DNA of 64,000 nt from Vreelandella subterranea (GTDB taxonomy: Bacteria > Pseudomonadota > Gammaproteobacteria > Pseudomonadales > Halomonadaceae). Under the pieces are notes generated by a model that did not search any database, had not been told where the DNA came from, and worked only from the letters and a program-made list of their open reading frames with translations. A program made the position numbers and the translations under genes. The stretch spans positions 170,158-234,157 of the forward strand of contig NZ_FOGS01000007.1 of NCBI RefSeq assembly GCF_900111305.1. Direction: 5' to 3'. Shown here one piece after another: positions 15,410 through 22,887 of the stretch (positions within the stretch are counted from its first letter, which is position 1; each line of letters starts with the position of its first letter).

Positions 15410-18400
15410 TGCGAGACATAGATGACATCCACGGCGCGGGCGGTGGCGGCGGCAAGGGCGGCGGTGGTGGCGGTAGCCAGCGTACGCCGCGCGAGTCGGC
15501 CAACACGTTGCGCTCAGCGGCCACGGCTCGGGTGATCGACATGCTGGGCGAAGGGCCGATTGTCGGGCTGGTCAATGGTCTGCAGAGCGTGTACCTGGAT
15601 GAAACCCCGCTGCAGGATGCTTCCGGCGCGTTCAACTTCCAGGGCGTGACGGTCCATACTCGCGATGGCGACCCCGAGCAGGCGCGTATTCCGGGCTTCG
15701 CCGCCGTGGAATCGGAAACCGAAGTCAACGCCCAGGTGCGTCGCGACCAGCCGCTGGTGCGCACGGTCTCGAACCTCAACGCCGACGCGGTGCGCATCAA
15801 GATTCGCTTGCAGGCGCTGACCTATCAGGACCCGAAGACCGGCGATCTGAAAGGGTCATCGGTATCACTGGCGGTGGACGTTCGCCCGCAAGGCGGCAGC
15901 TGGTCAGAGCAAAAGCGGATCAACATTCGCGGCAAAACCACCAGCCCTTACGAACGCCAGACCCGCGTTGATTTAAGCGGCGAAGGGCCGTGGGATGTAC
16001 GTGTGCGTCGTTTGACGGCGGACAGCGACAAGGCCAACCCGCGCAACGATACGGATTGGTCGAGCTACACCACACTGGTGGATGCCCGGCTGACGTACCC
16101 AGACTGCGCGCTGGTGGGGCTTGAGGTCGATGCCCGCCAGTTCGGCACCTCGATACCCAAGCGGGCGTATGACGTGAAGGGGCGCATCATCCGCGTGCCC
16201 AGCAACTACAACCCCGAGACCCGGGAATACACCGGGCTATGGGACGGCACCTTCCAGCTGGCGTGGACCGATAACCCGGCGTGGATCTACTACGACCTGG
16301 CGACCCATGTGCGCTATGGCGCGGCGCTTGAGAACGTCGACAAATGGTCGCTTTACGACATCGGGCAGCACTGCGATGAACTAGTGCCAGACGGGTACGG
16401 CGGCATGGAGCCGCGCTTCACCGTTAACACCGTGTTGGCCTCTGAAGAAGAAGCCATGACTGCGCTGAACCAGTTGGCCAGCGCCTTCAGGGGCATGACC
16501 TACTGGGGCACTAACGCCACTGTGGCCGTGGCAGACAAGCCTAGCGACCCGGTGAAATTGGTGCACCCCGGCAACGTGGTGGACGGCGAGTTTGAGTATT
16601 CCGGTACCGCGCTGCGTGCCCGCCATTCCGTGGCGCTGATCACCTGGAACGACCCGCAAGACAACTATCGCCAACAAGTGGAAGTGGTTGAGGATGCGGA
16701 CGCCATCCGCGAGTTCGGCTGGCGGCAAACGGATGTGACCGCGTTCGGCTGCACCTCCCGCGGGCAAGCGCACCGCATGGGCAAGTGGATCCTCGACAGC
16801 GAGCGGGCCGAAACCGAAACCGTCAGCTATCAAGCCAGCGTCGATCATGCGGACCTTCGCCCGGGTGACATTATCGAGCACACTAACCCAGACCGCGCCG
16901 GTGCTCGCATGGGTGGGCGATTAAAGGCGACCAGCCCTACGTCGGTCACGCTGGATAAAGTGCCAGACGTGATCGACGGCAGCGTCTGGTACCTCGATGT
17001 CATGCGGCCCAACGGCACGATCGAGCGGCAAGAGGTGGCCTCGTTTAGCGGCAATGACGTCACCCTGGCCGCACCGCTGAGTGCCGAACCGGTGCCCAAT
17101 GCCGGGTGGATTCTATCCAGCGAGTCCATCAAGCCGCGCCTGTTCCGCGTAATGGGCGTATCAGAAGCCGACGACGGCATCTATGAGATCAGCGCCGTTG
17201 AGCACGACCCGACGAAATACGCCCGCGTCGAGCAAAACCTGATTCTGCCGAAGCGGGAAACCTCGCTGATCCCGACTGGGCCGTTACCGCCCCCGGGCGA
17301 AATGGATGTTGAGGAGTACCTGTACCGCGCGGGGCCGTCGGTGAAATCGGGCATCACGCTATCGATCTCATCCGCCAGCGACCCGCGCATCACGCTGCAC
17401 GAAGTCGAAATGTTCCGGCCTGGGGAAAGCGATTTTGAGGCGCTGAGTCTCAGCTCACGCACCACGATTGACGTGCGCGATACCGAGCCTGGGGAATACC
17501 AGTTTCGGGCGCGATCAGTCAGCGGCGTGGGGCAGCGCTCGCCGTGGCGCACCCAAACATTCGGCGTGCAGGGGCTACTGGCGCCGCCGTCCAACGTTGA
17601 GGATCTGCGCATCTCGGTGAATAACGGGCAGGTGCTGCTCGAATGGCCCGCCGTGCCTGACTTGGACCTGAGCCACTACCGCGTGCGCTACAACGCCAGT
17701 GCCACTGGCGCCACCTGGGCTAACTCGCAAGACGTCGCCGACCAAGTGCCTGCAGGCGCGACAAACCTGATGCTCCCTGCTCGCCGGGGCACGTATCTGA
17801 TCAAAGCGGTGGACACCAGTGGCGGGGCCAGCCTGAACGCCACCCGGGCAACCAGCACCATTGCCGAGCTGGTGGGTACCAACGTGGTGGAAACCGTGGA
17901 TGAGTCGCCCATGTGGGCGGGCACGCACACCGACACCATCGCGATCAACGGCGCGCTGCAGCTGGCCAGCGGCGGCACGATGAGCGAGTGGGAAACCCTG
18001 GCCGATGTGCCCAACCTGACCCACGGCGTCAGCGGTGTGGCCAGCGAGGGCTACTACGAAGCGGCGGAAGTGGTCGACCTGGGCCATGTTTACACCTGCC
18101 GCCTCTCCGGCGAACTGCTGGCTGACGGTTTTGACGTGCTGGGCGTAATGGCCAGTTGGCCAACGCTGGCTGAAGTGGTGCGGCTGGACCTGTCGGAGGT
18201 ATCCCAGTGGGGCATCACGCTCGAAGTCTCGATGAGCCAAACCCCACAACCTGCCGCCCCAACGGACTGGAGTGAGTGGCAGACCTTCAAGGTCGGCGAG
18301 TACGAAGCCCGGGCTTTACGCTTCCGCTTGCGCCTTCAAAGCTTTGCCGCGGCGATCACGCCACGTGTTGAACGGATGCGCCTCGCGATCGATATGCCCG

Positions 18401-18645
18401 ACCGCGTGGCCGATGGGCAGGATCTCACGTGCCCACCGGAAGGGGTACGCGTGCTGTTTGAACCGGCGTTCATGGCCCGGCCATCGCTCGCCGTGGATGC
18501 CCAGGGCTTGGCACCCGGTGAACGAAAACGCATTACCAACATCAGCGATGAGGGATTCGATATTGAATTTCTCGACGACGCCGACAATGGCGTTGAACGC
18601 AGCTTTGATTATCTCGCAAAGGGCTACGGCCGACGCGTCGCGTAA
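15409..18645 (+). CDS. Tail tip attachment protein J (central tail fibre)
   Basis: A 1078-residue host-specificity protein. It opens with a Gly-rich segment (residues 6-25), then the conserved SANTLRSAATARVIDMLGEGP and IVGLVNGLQSVYLDETPLQ of the J family. Further on is the DxxNWDGTF-like stretch TGLWDGTFQLAWTDNPAWI, and after residue 600 fibronectin-type III-like repeats. The C-terminal third is beta-rich. In lambda the end of J binds the receptor. Here a separate, diversifying fibre gene follows, so J may instead anchor that fibre. Confidence 0.92.
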   Translation: MRDIDDIHGAGGGGGKGGGGGGSQRTPRESANTLRSAATARVIDMLGEGPIVGLVNGLQSVYLDETPLQDASGAFNFQGVTVHTRDGDPEQARIPGFAAVESETEVNAQVRRDQPLVRTVSNLNADAVRIKIRLQALTYQDPKTGDLKGSSVSLAVDVRPQGGSWSEQKRINIRGKTTSPYERQTRVDLSGEGPWDVRVRRLTADSDKANPRNDTDWSSYTTLVDARLTYPDCALVGLEVDARQFGTSIPKRAYDVKGRIIRVPSNYNPETREYTGLWDGTFQLAWTDNPAWIYYDLATHVRYGAALENVDKWSLYDIGQHCDELVPDGYGGMEPRFTVNTVLASEEEAMTALNQLASAFRGMTYWGTNATVAVADKPSDPVKLVHPGNVVDGEFEYSGTALRARHSVALITWNDPQDNYRQQVEVVEDADAIREFGWRQTDVTAFGCTSRGQAHRMGKWILDSERAETETVSYQASVDHADLRPGDIIEHTNPDRAGARMGGRLKATSPTSVTLDKVPDVIDGSVWYLDVMRPNGTIERQEVASFSGNDVTLAAPLSAEPVPNAGWILSSESIKPRLFRVMGVSEADDGIYEISAVEHDPTKYARVEQNLILPKRETSLIPTGPLPPPGEMDVEEYLYRAGPSVKSGITLSISSASDPRITLHEVEMFRPGESDFEALSLSSRTTIDVRDTEPGEYQFRARSVSGVGQRSPWRTQTFGVQGLLAPPSNVEDLRISVNNGQVLLEWPAVPDLDLSHYRVRYNASATGATWANSQDVADQVPAGATNLMLPARRGTYLIKAVDTSGGASLNATRATSTIAELVGTNVVETVDESPMWAGTHTDTIAINGALQLASGGTMSEWETLADVPNLTHGVSGVASEGYYEAAEVVDLGHVYTCRLSGELLADGFDVLGVMASWPTLAEVVRLDLSEVSQWGITLEVSMSQTPQPAAPTDWSEWQTFKVGEYEARALRFRLRLQSFAAAITPRVERMRLAIDMPDRVADGQDLTCPPEGVRVLFEPAFMARPSLAVDAQGLAPGERKRITNISDEGFDIEFLDDADNGVERSFDYLAKGYGRRVA

Positions 18646-18662
18646 ATAAAAGGAAACCAACG

Positions 18663-20078
18663 ATGAGTCAATCTGATTTCGGCACACTGGACCCAAATGT
18701 AGTCTCGGGCACCCAGCTCGCTATTGTTCTTAACGACTGGCGTAATGCTCTACACACACAGCACCGAGGTGCCAGCCGCCCGAGCTACGTTAAAGGCGGC
18801 ATGCTCTGGGTGCGCGAAGTGTCAGCTGAGCATTGGGATCTAATGCTATTTGATGGCAATGCCGACATCACTCTTCGCTCTATCAATCCCGCAACGGGCA
18901 CGCTGATAGCTGAAGGCGTTAGCGAAACAGAGCCATCAAACCCCTACCCCTTCATGTCGTGGACAAACCCCAGTACGGGCATCATCCGTCAGCGCAATGG
19001 CGCAAACGACGCCTGGCGAATTATTGCCGAGATCGTAGATGGTGAGGTAGTGCCCTATGCGGCCGGGCAAAGCGCTGATGCTCGCTATGCGCGCCTCAGC
19101 GCAGCGAATGATTTTGATCAGGTGCCCACGGTTAATGGTGCGCCGTTCGTTACCCCCAATGCGTTCTACAAAAGCAACGGGGCCGCTCCGGCTTGGACCG
19201 TTGATGGCAGCGCCGCACTGGAAGCGGTAAGCGAAATCTCTCTATCAGTTGGCCAGACGCTGGCAGCGATACCTGCAGGAACCGTCGTCACGCTTCCCAC
19301 GCTTAGCAACGGCACTGACTACACGATTTACGCCGCAGCAGACGGTTCCTTGCAGGCCGTAGACGCTGACGGTGCCGCCCCTGCTGGTACACGCAAGGTG
19401 GGCGGCTTTCATGCTTTTGACGCGGGCGATGGCATCGCCGCGCGGTCCCTCTGGGATCTCAACTGGCGCCCAAAATCCAACCCCCGCGCCATGGTGCTTG
19501 ACCCGGGTGGCAGCGTGTGGGCCGACATCTATCTGACCGATGTTGAATACACCCTGTACGGCTACAGCCGCAACGGCCAGCAGATAGCTGACGATAATGA
19601 CAGACCCATATTGCCCGCCACGGTGGGTGGTGACGGTGTGACGCTCTGCCCCTCGGCGTCATGGTGGCAGTTCCTGGATATTTACGCCGCCGCTGGTAAG
19701 CGCTATGCCATTTATGAAGAGCTGGTATCGCTGGCCTACGGCGTGGTCGAGCGGCAAGCGGTGGGCACCGACCCCGGCACTACCCAGCACCAGGCTGGCC
19801 ACCGCTCGGCATGCGGCTGTGAACAGATCACTGGCGTGATGTGGCAATGGTTTAGCGGGGCGTCAGCAACGGGCGGCTCGGGATGGAGCAACATCGCAGA
19901 AGGGCGCGGTGACGTCTATGCCTCGAATCTCAAAGCCCCGCGATTCGGCGCGAACTGGAACAACGGCTCGAACGCTGGCTCTCGGGCGTCGGCCTGGAAC
20001 GGCGCGCCGGACGACTCCGGCAGCAGCGTCGGTTCGCGGGCCGTCAGTGACCACTTGAACCTGCAAGCGGAGCGATAG
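18663..20078 (+). CDS. DGR target: tail fibre protein with variable C-terminus
   Basis: A 471-residue protein 18 bases after J, with ribosome site AAAGGAAA. The first 80 residues (LDPNVVSGTQLAIVLNDWRN, SRPSYVKGGMLWV, WDLMLFDGNADITLR) match the N-terminal domain of phage tail fibres. The middle is beta-rich. The C-terminal 130 residues look like a C-type-lectin (formylglycine-generating-enzyme-like) fold: CGCEQITGVMWQWFSG, RGDVYASNLKAPRFGANW and GSRAVSD. Residues 425-463 are the variable repeat. Compared with the template, Asn has become Ala, Gly, Asp, Gly and Ser, and Ile has become Val. This is probably the receptor-binding protein that the retroelement diversifies. Confidence 0.92.
   Translation: MSQSDFGTLDPNVVSGTQLAIVLNDWRNALHTQHRGASRPSYVKGGMLWVREVSAEHWDLMLFDGNADITLRSINPATGTLIAEGVSETEPSNPYPFMSWTNPSTGIIRQRNGANDAWRIIAEIVDGEVVPYAAGQSADARYARLSAANDFDQVPTVNGAPFVTPNAFYKSNGAAPAWTVDGSAALEAVSEISLSVGQTLAAIPAGTVVTLPTLSNGTDYTIYAAADGSLQAVDADGAAPAGTRKVGGFHAFDAGDGIAARSLWDLNWRPKSNPRAMVLDPGGSVWADIYLTDVEYTLYGYSRNGQQIADDNDRPILPATVGGDGVTLCPSASWWQFLDIYAAAGKRYAIYEELVSLAYGVVERQAVGTDPGTTQHQAGHRSACGCEQITGVMWQWFSGASATGGSGWSNIAEGRGDVYASNLKAPRFGANWNNGSNAGSRASAWNGAPDDSGSSVGSRAVSDHLNLQAER
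19935..20051 (+). repeat. DGR variable repeat (VR)
   Basis: 117 bp inside the 3' end of the target gene, aligned without gaps to the TR at offset 549. Differences fall at 19985, 19992, 19993, 20001, 20002, 20013, 20019, 20020, 20026 and 20028. All ten are at template adenines (nine A to G, one A to C). One further mismatch, T to G at 19942, is at the extreme 5' flank. The last 23 bases match the TR exactly and should hold the initiation-of-mutagenic-homing region. Confidence 0.95.
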
Positions 20079-20087
20079 CGTAGCGTT

Positions 20088-20459
20088 ATGAGTTCAAAGG
20101 CAGAGCGCCATTTTGATGCACGTCAGTCGCTAGCCATCATTGATCGTTACGATGAAGCGGCTGGATATATTTACCAACGGGTGCAGCAGTCACCCAAGCG
20201 CCATGGTAGGTATCGAGACAAGCTGCTCGATGCTGTCCTGGCGGTGCCAGGCCTTCTATATGCTGCCGCCAAGAGCGGCCAGGTCAGCCGGTTATATGTC
20301 GCCGATGCGGCATTAGCCGAGCTGCGCTGGCTGCTGCGTTTCGCGGCGCATAAAGACCGGCGAATTATTAGCCACCACCAACAGACCCATGCGGAGGTGC
20401 TGTTGGCTGAGGTGGGCAAAATGCTTGGCGAGTGGATCAAGAAAAAGACCGCTCGCTGA
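20088..20459 (+). CDS. avd: DGR accessory variability determinant (Avd)
   Basis: A 123-residue all-helical, basic protein between VR and TR, 9 bases after the target gene. It is predicted to form four helices (residues about 11-34, 42-60, 68-90 and 95-120), with the conserved pattern YIYQRVQQSPKRHGRYRDKLLD and ELRWLLRFAAHKDRRIISHHQ of the Avd/four-helix-bundle (bAvd) family. Avd forms a pentameric barrel that binds the template RNA and reverse transcriptase and is needed for cDNA synthesis. Context and fold agree well. Confidence 0.9.
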   Translation: MSSKAERHFDARQSLAIIDRYDEAAGYIYQRVQQSPKRHGRYRDKLLDAVLAVPGLLYAAAKSGQVSRLYVADAALAELRWLLRFAAHKDRRIISHHQQTHAEVLLAEVGKMLGEWIKKKTAR

Positions 20460-20782
20460 CATGGGTGAACACTCGGATAAGCCGCCCCGCTATTCGGCGC
20501 GAACTGGAACAACGGCTCGAACGCTGGCTCTCGAGCGTCGAACTGGAACAACGCGCCGGACAACTCCAACAGCAACATCGGTTCGCGGGCCGTCAGTGAC
20601 GACAAGCAATACCCACCGCTGGGCAGGCTACGGCCACCTAGGGCGACCTATTTGTGGTCAGCCGAGTGCGCACCTCCTTCGGGAAATACACAACCAGGTC
20701 CGCGAAACAGGGCGTAGTGAAACATCGAGACCTGCGCGCGGCATCACTCAATCATCGGCAGGACGCCGATTAAGGGACACCA
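20460..20782 (+). ncRNA. DGR template RNA region (contains TR)
   Basis: The 323 bases between the Avd stop and the reverse transcriptase start carry no convincing gene. They hold the TR (20484-20600) and about 180 bases downstream of it. In the Bordetella phage element this interval is the functional template RNA, with the downstream spacer essential for priming and binding. The exact ends of the RNA cannot be read from sequence. Confidence 0.55.
20484..20600 (+). repeat. DGR template repeat (TR)
   Basis: A 117-bp copy of the VR. It contains 27 adenines, 20 of them in ten AAC codons when read in the VR frame, the codon that gives the widest amino-acid choice under adenine mutagenesis. Ten of the 27 differ in the VR; among the other 90 positions only one, the flanking T at 20491, differs. 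Confidence 0.95.
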
Positions 20783-21829
20783 TTGGCAAAGCGGTACCGC
20801 AATTTAATCGAGCGGATTGCAGACCCGGAAAATCTACGCAACGCCTACCACCGTGCCGCCCGAGGGCGACGCAACTCGGCAGGCTATCTCAATTTTAAAG
20901 AATACGAAGCGGCCTGGCTGGCCAAGCTTCGCCGAGACATCCTCGATCAGACCTATAAACCCGGCAAGCCTCGCGAGTTCTGGGTGTTCGAGCCTAAGCC
21001 GCGGCCCATCACCGCCGCCCCGTTTCAAGACCGCGTCGTGCAGCACGCCCTGTGCGCCGTCATCGGGCCAATATTTGAGGCAGGCATGCTGCCCCAGGCC
21101 TACGCATGCCGGAAGGGCAGAGGCATGCACAGCGGCGCGATACACACCCAGGCCATGATGCGAAAGCTCAAGCGCAAGGGTGAAGCCGTCTACGCGCTCA
21201 AGACCGATTTCAGCAAGTATTTCTACAGCGTCGATCTGGCCGTTTTGTGGCGGCGGATTGACGCCAAAATCAGCTGCCGCCACACGGCTTGGCTGATCGA
21301 GCAATTCACGCCCCGCACCGGCATAGGGCTGCCCATCGGCAACCTGACAAGTCAGCTATGGGCCAATGTATACGGCACTGAAGTAGATAGGTTCCTGGCG
21401 CAGACCATGGGCGAAAGCCGCTTCGTCAGATATATGGACGATATAGTCATCATGGGCCATTCCCGAAGCTACCTGCACGCCTTACGCGGATGGTTAGAAA
21501 TGTTCTGCCGCCATGCACTCGGCCTGACGTTCAGCAAGTGGTCAGTCGGGCCGGTGAGCGCAGGCGTCAATTTCCTTGGATACCGGATATTCCCAACGCA
21601 CAAGCTGCTACGCCGCGACAGCGTGCGCCGCGCTAAGCGCAAGATCAAAGCCCATACGCTGGCAGGCGACCACGAAGCGCTGCGCTTCTTCCTCGCTGCC
21701 TGGCTCGGTCATGCCAAGTGGGCTGATTCTCACAACCTGGTTAAATCCCTCGCACGACAACATCACGCACTTGCCCAGGAGGCACCATGTTCAGCAAAGA
21801 CCAAACTGCAGGCCGCGCCGTCTGTTTAG
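20783..21829 (+). CDS. DGR reverse transcriptase
   Basis: A 348-residue enzyme from a TTG start at 20783, preceded by AAGGGA. Motifs in order: PKPRPITAAPFQDRVVQHAL (fingers), KTDFSKYFYSVD with catalytic Asp142, GLPIGNLTSQLWANVY (residues 182-197), FVRYMDDIVIMG with the YMDD box at 217-220 (Asp219/Asp220), and VNFLGYRIFPT in the thumb-side region. There is no endonuclease or maturase domain, as expected for DGR enzymes. It copies the TR RNA with errors at adenines, and the cDNA replaces the VR. It overlaps the next gene by 43 bases. Confidence 0.95.
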   Translation: MAKRYRNLIERIADPENLRNAYHRAARGRRNSAGYLNFKEYEAAWLAKLRRDILDQTYKPGKPREFWVFEPKPRPITAAPFQDRVVQHALCAVIGPIFEAGMLPQAYACRKGRGMHSGAIHTQAMMRKLKRKGEAVYALKTDFSKYFYSVDLAVLWRRIDAKISCRHTAWLIEQFTPRTGIGLPIGNLTSQLWANVYGTEVDRFLAQTMGESRFVRYMDDIVIMGHSRSYLHALRGWLEMFCRHALGLTFSKWSVGPVSAGVNFLGYRIFPTHKLLRRDSVRRAKRKIKAHTLAGDHEALRFFLAAWLGHAKWADSHNLVKSLARQHHALAQEAPCSAKTKLQAAPSV

Positions 21830-22227
21830 AGGATTACGGGCGAGTCAAGAAAGGCGCGATCGTGCCCGCTTCAAATGAGCTGTATGCCGATGTTGAGGAC
21901 TGGCTGGCAGAAGGCAACACCCTTGCCGAGTTTGACGGCTACCCCGAGATACCGATGACACCCGAGCAGCTGCAGGACTGGCGGGAGAGCGCCGTTGTAT
22001 CGCGCCGCCAGGGCAAGCAACAACTGCTCGCCGATGGTCTACTGTCGAGCGTTCAGCCCACCATTGACGCGATCAGCGACGATACTCAGCGCGGAATGGT
22101 GCAGATATTTTGGGATGACGCAACCGAGTTTGAGCGCAGTAGCCCTGAGCTTAACCAGCTGGGCGCTGACTTGGGGCTTGCCGCTGAGCAGATAGACGAG
22201 CTGTTCAGGAATGCGAGCCAGCGTTAG
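21787..22227 (+). CDS. Phage tail-fibre-associated protein of unknown function
   Basis: A 146-residue acidic protein whose ATG lies inside the end of the reverse transcriptase gene, with GGAGGC before it. The N-terminal 55 residues (YGRVKKGAIVPASNELYADVEDWLAEGNTLAEFDG then PMTPEQLQDWRE) resemble the start of small proteins encoded after tail fibres in many prophages. The C-terminal half is helical. It could be a fibre assembly chaperone for the target protein, but it may only be co-transcribed. A strong hairpin terminator follows. Confidence 0.7.
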   Translation: MFSKDQTAGRAVCLEDYGRVKKGAIVPASNELYADVEDWLAEGNTLAEFDGYPEIPMTPEQLQDWRESAVVSRRQGKQQLLADGLLSSVQPTIDAISDDTQRGMVQIFWDDATEFERSSPELNQLGADLGLAAEQIDELFRNASQR

Positions 22228-22258
22228 CCCCTGGCCAGCACCGCAGGAAACCCCGCCG

Positions 22259-22279
22259 CCGCTGATAGCGGTTTTTTTT
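22259..22279 (+). terminator. Hairpin plus T-run after the DGR operon
   Basis: A CCGCT/AGCGG stem with a GAT loop is followed by eight T and GTGCCC. It is the last of the repeated junction hairpins, separating the retroelement operon from a short membrane-protein gene. Confidence 0.6.
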
Positions 22280-22302
22280 GTGCCCAAAATTCAGGAGGCT
22301 CT

Positions 22303-22410
22303 ATGTCGACGCTATTTGTTCTATTAGCAGGCGCGGTAATCATCGCCGTTGTCGGCATCGCCGGGTTTATCTACTGGCTGTATCACAACGACAAGGACGC
22401 GTTGCGGTAG
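22303..22410 (+). CDS. 35-residue single-pass membrane peptide
   Basis: A short frame with a strong CAGGAGG site 7 bases before the ATG. The sequence is one hydrophobic segment (residues 4-27, LFVLLAGAVIIAVVGIAGFI) with a charged C-terminal YHNDKDALR. It is likely a real gene at the end of the late operon. Whether it is a holin or lysis accessory cannot be said. Confidence 0.55.
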   Translation: MSTLFVLLAGAVIIAVVGIAGFIYWLYHNDKDALR

Positions 22411-22426
22411 CGTGGTCACCTGTGGC

Positions 22427-22645
22427 TTAAGAGGGCAGCTTATTGACTGCCTTGTATAGCTTCCAGGTGATACCCGAGAAGATACAGACACCAATAACAA
22501 AACCAACAAACGTCTCTGCGACGTGTGGGTTTCCGACCAAGCTCATCCAATAGCCAAAAAACACCCAGCCAGCAGCGAAACCTGGAAGCCAGTAAACGGG
22601 CTTTAGGGTGTTGAGCGTCTTGATTCTAAGAGATTCGATGTCCAT
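22427..22645 (-). CDS. Small two-segment membrane protein
   Basis: A 72-residue protein on the opposite strand with an AGGAG site. It has a polar N-terminal helix, then two hydrophobic segments (residues about 18-37 and 44-62) and a short basic end. It converges with the preceding 35-residue gene, so it marks the end of the late operon. No family recognised. Confidence 0.6.
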   Translation of the reverse strand: MDIESLRIKTLNTLKPVYWLPGFAAGWVFFGYWMSLVGNPHVAETFVGFVIGVCIFSGITWKLYKAVNKLPS

Positions 22646-22715
22646 CGGTTGACTCCTGTTTAAGAAGTAAACCTAGCTTACGTCCTGTAACAATCAAGGG
22701 CTGATAGAGAAAAGC

Positions 22716-22733
22716 TGTAAGATATTTCTTACA
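22716..22733. promoter_or_regulatory. Palindrome, possible operator
   Basis: A TGTAAGA/TCTTACA inverted repeat with a 4-base centre (TATT) lies in the 242-base gap between the small membrane gene and umuC. It is operator-like in size and symmetry. It stands about 70 bases upstream of the minus-strand membrane gene, so it could control that gene. No -35/-10 pair is obvious. The rest of the gap holds nothing I can identify. Confidence 0.35.
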
Positions 22734-22887
22734 ACGCGTGGCGGTGATCTCCTACATCCGCAACGCTATCAACGCGCTACGATGAAAGTGTGGCGCCAGG
22801 AACGCCGCTATAAGCATGTCGGATGCGTCACGTCAGGGAAGAAAGCAAGACTTTGAAGGGAGTCAGGACGGCCAGGGACGGCCACCC

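Noticed and set aside
20045..20070. Possible hairpin just after the VR (CTTG/CAAG)
   Set aside because: Only a 4-bp stem, much weaker than the hairpins described next to VRs in characterised elements.
20389..20898. A 169-codon open frame running through the TR and into the RT gene
   Set aside because: It overlaps Avd and RT out of frame, is Arg/Thr-rich, as expected from AAC-rich template read in another frame, and has no ribosome site.
5..22227. Idea that the cluster is a tailocin (F-type pyocin) because of its place at trpG
   Set aside because: Terminase, portal, protease and capsid genes are present and look intact, so it is a whole phage rather than a headless tail particle.
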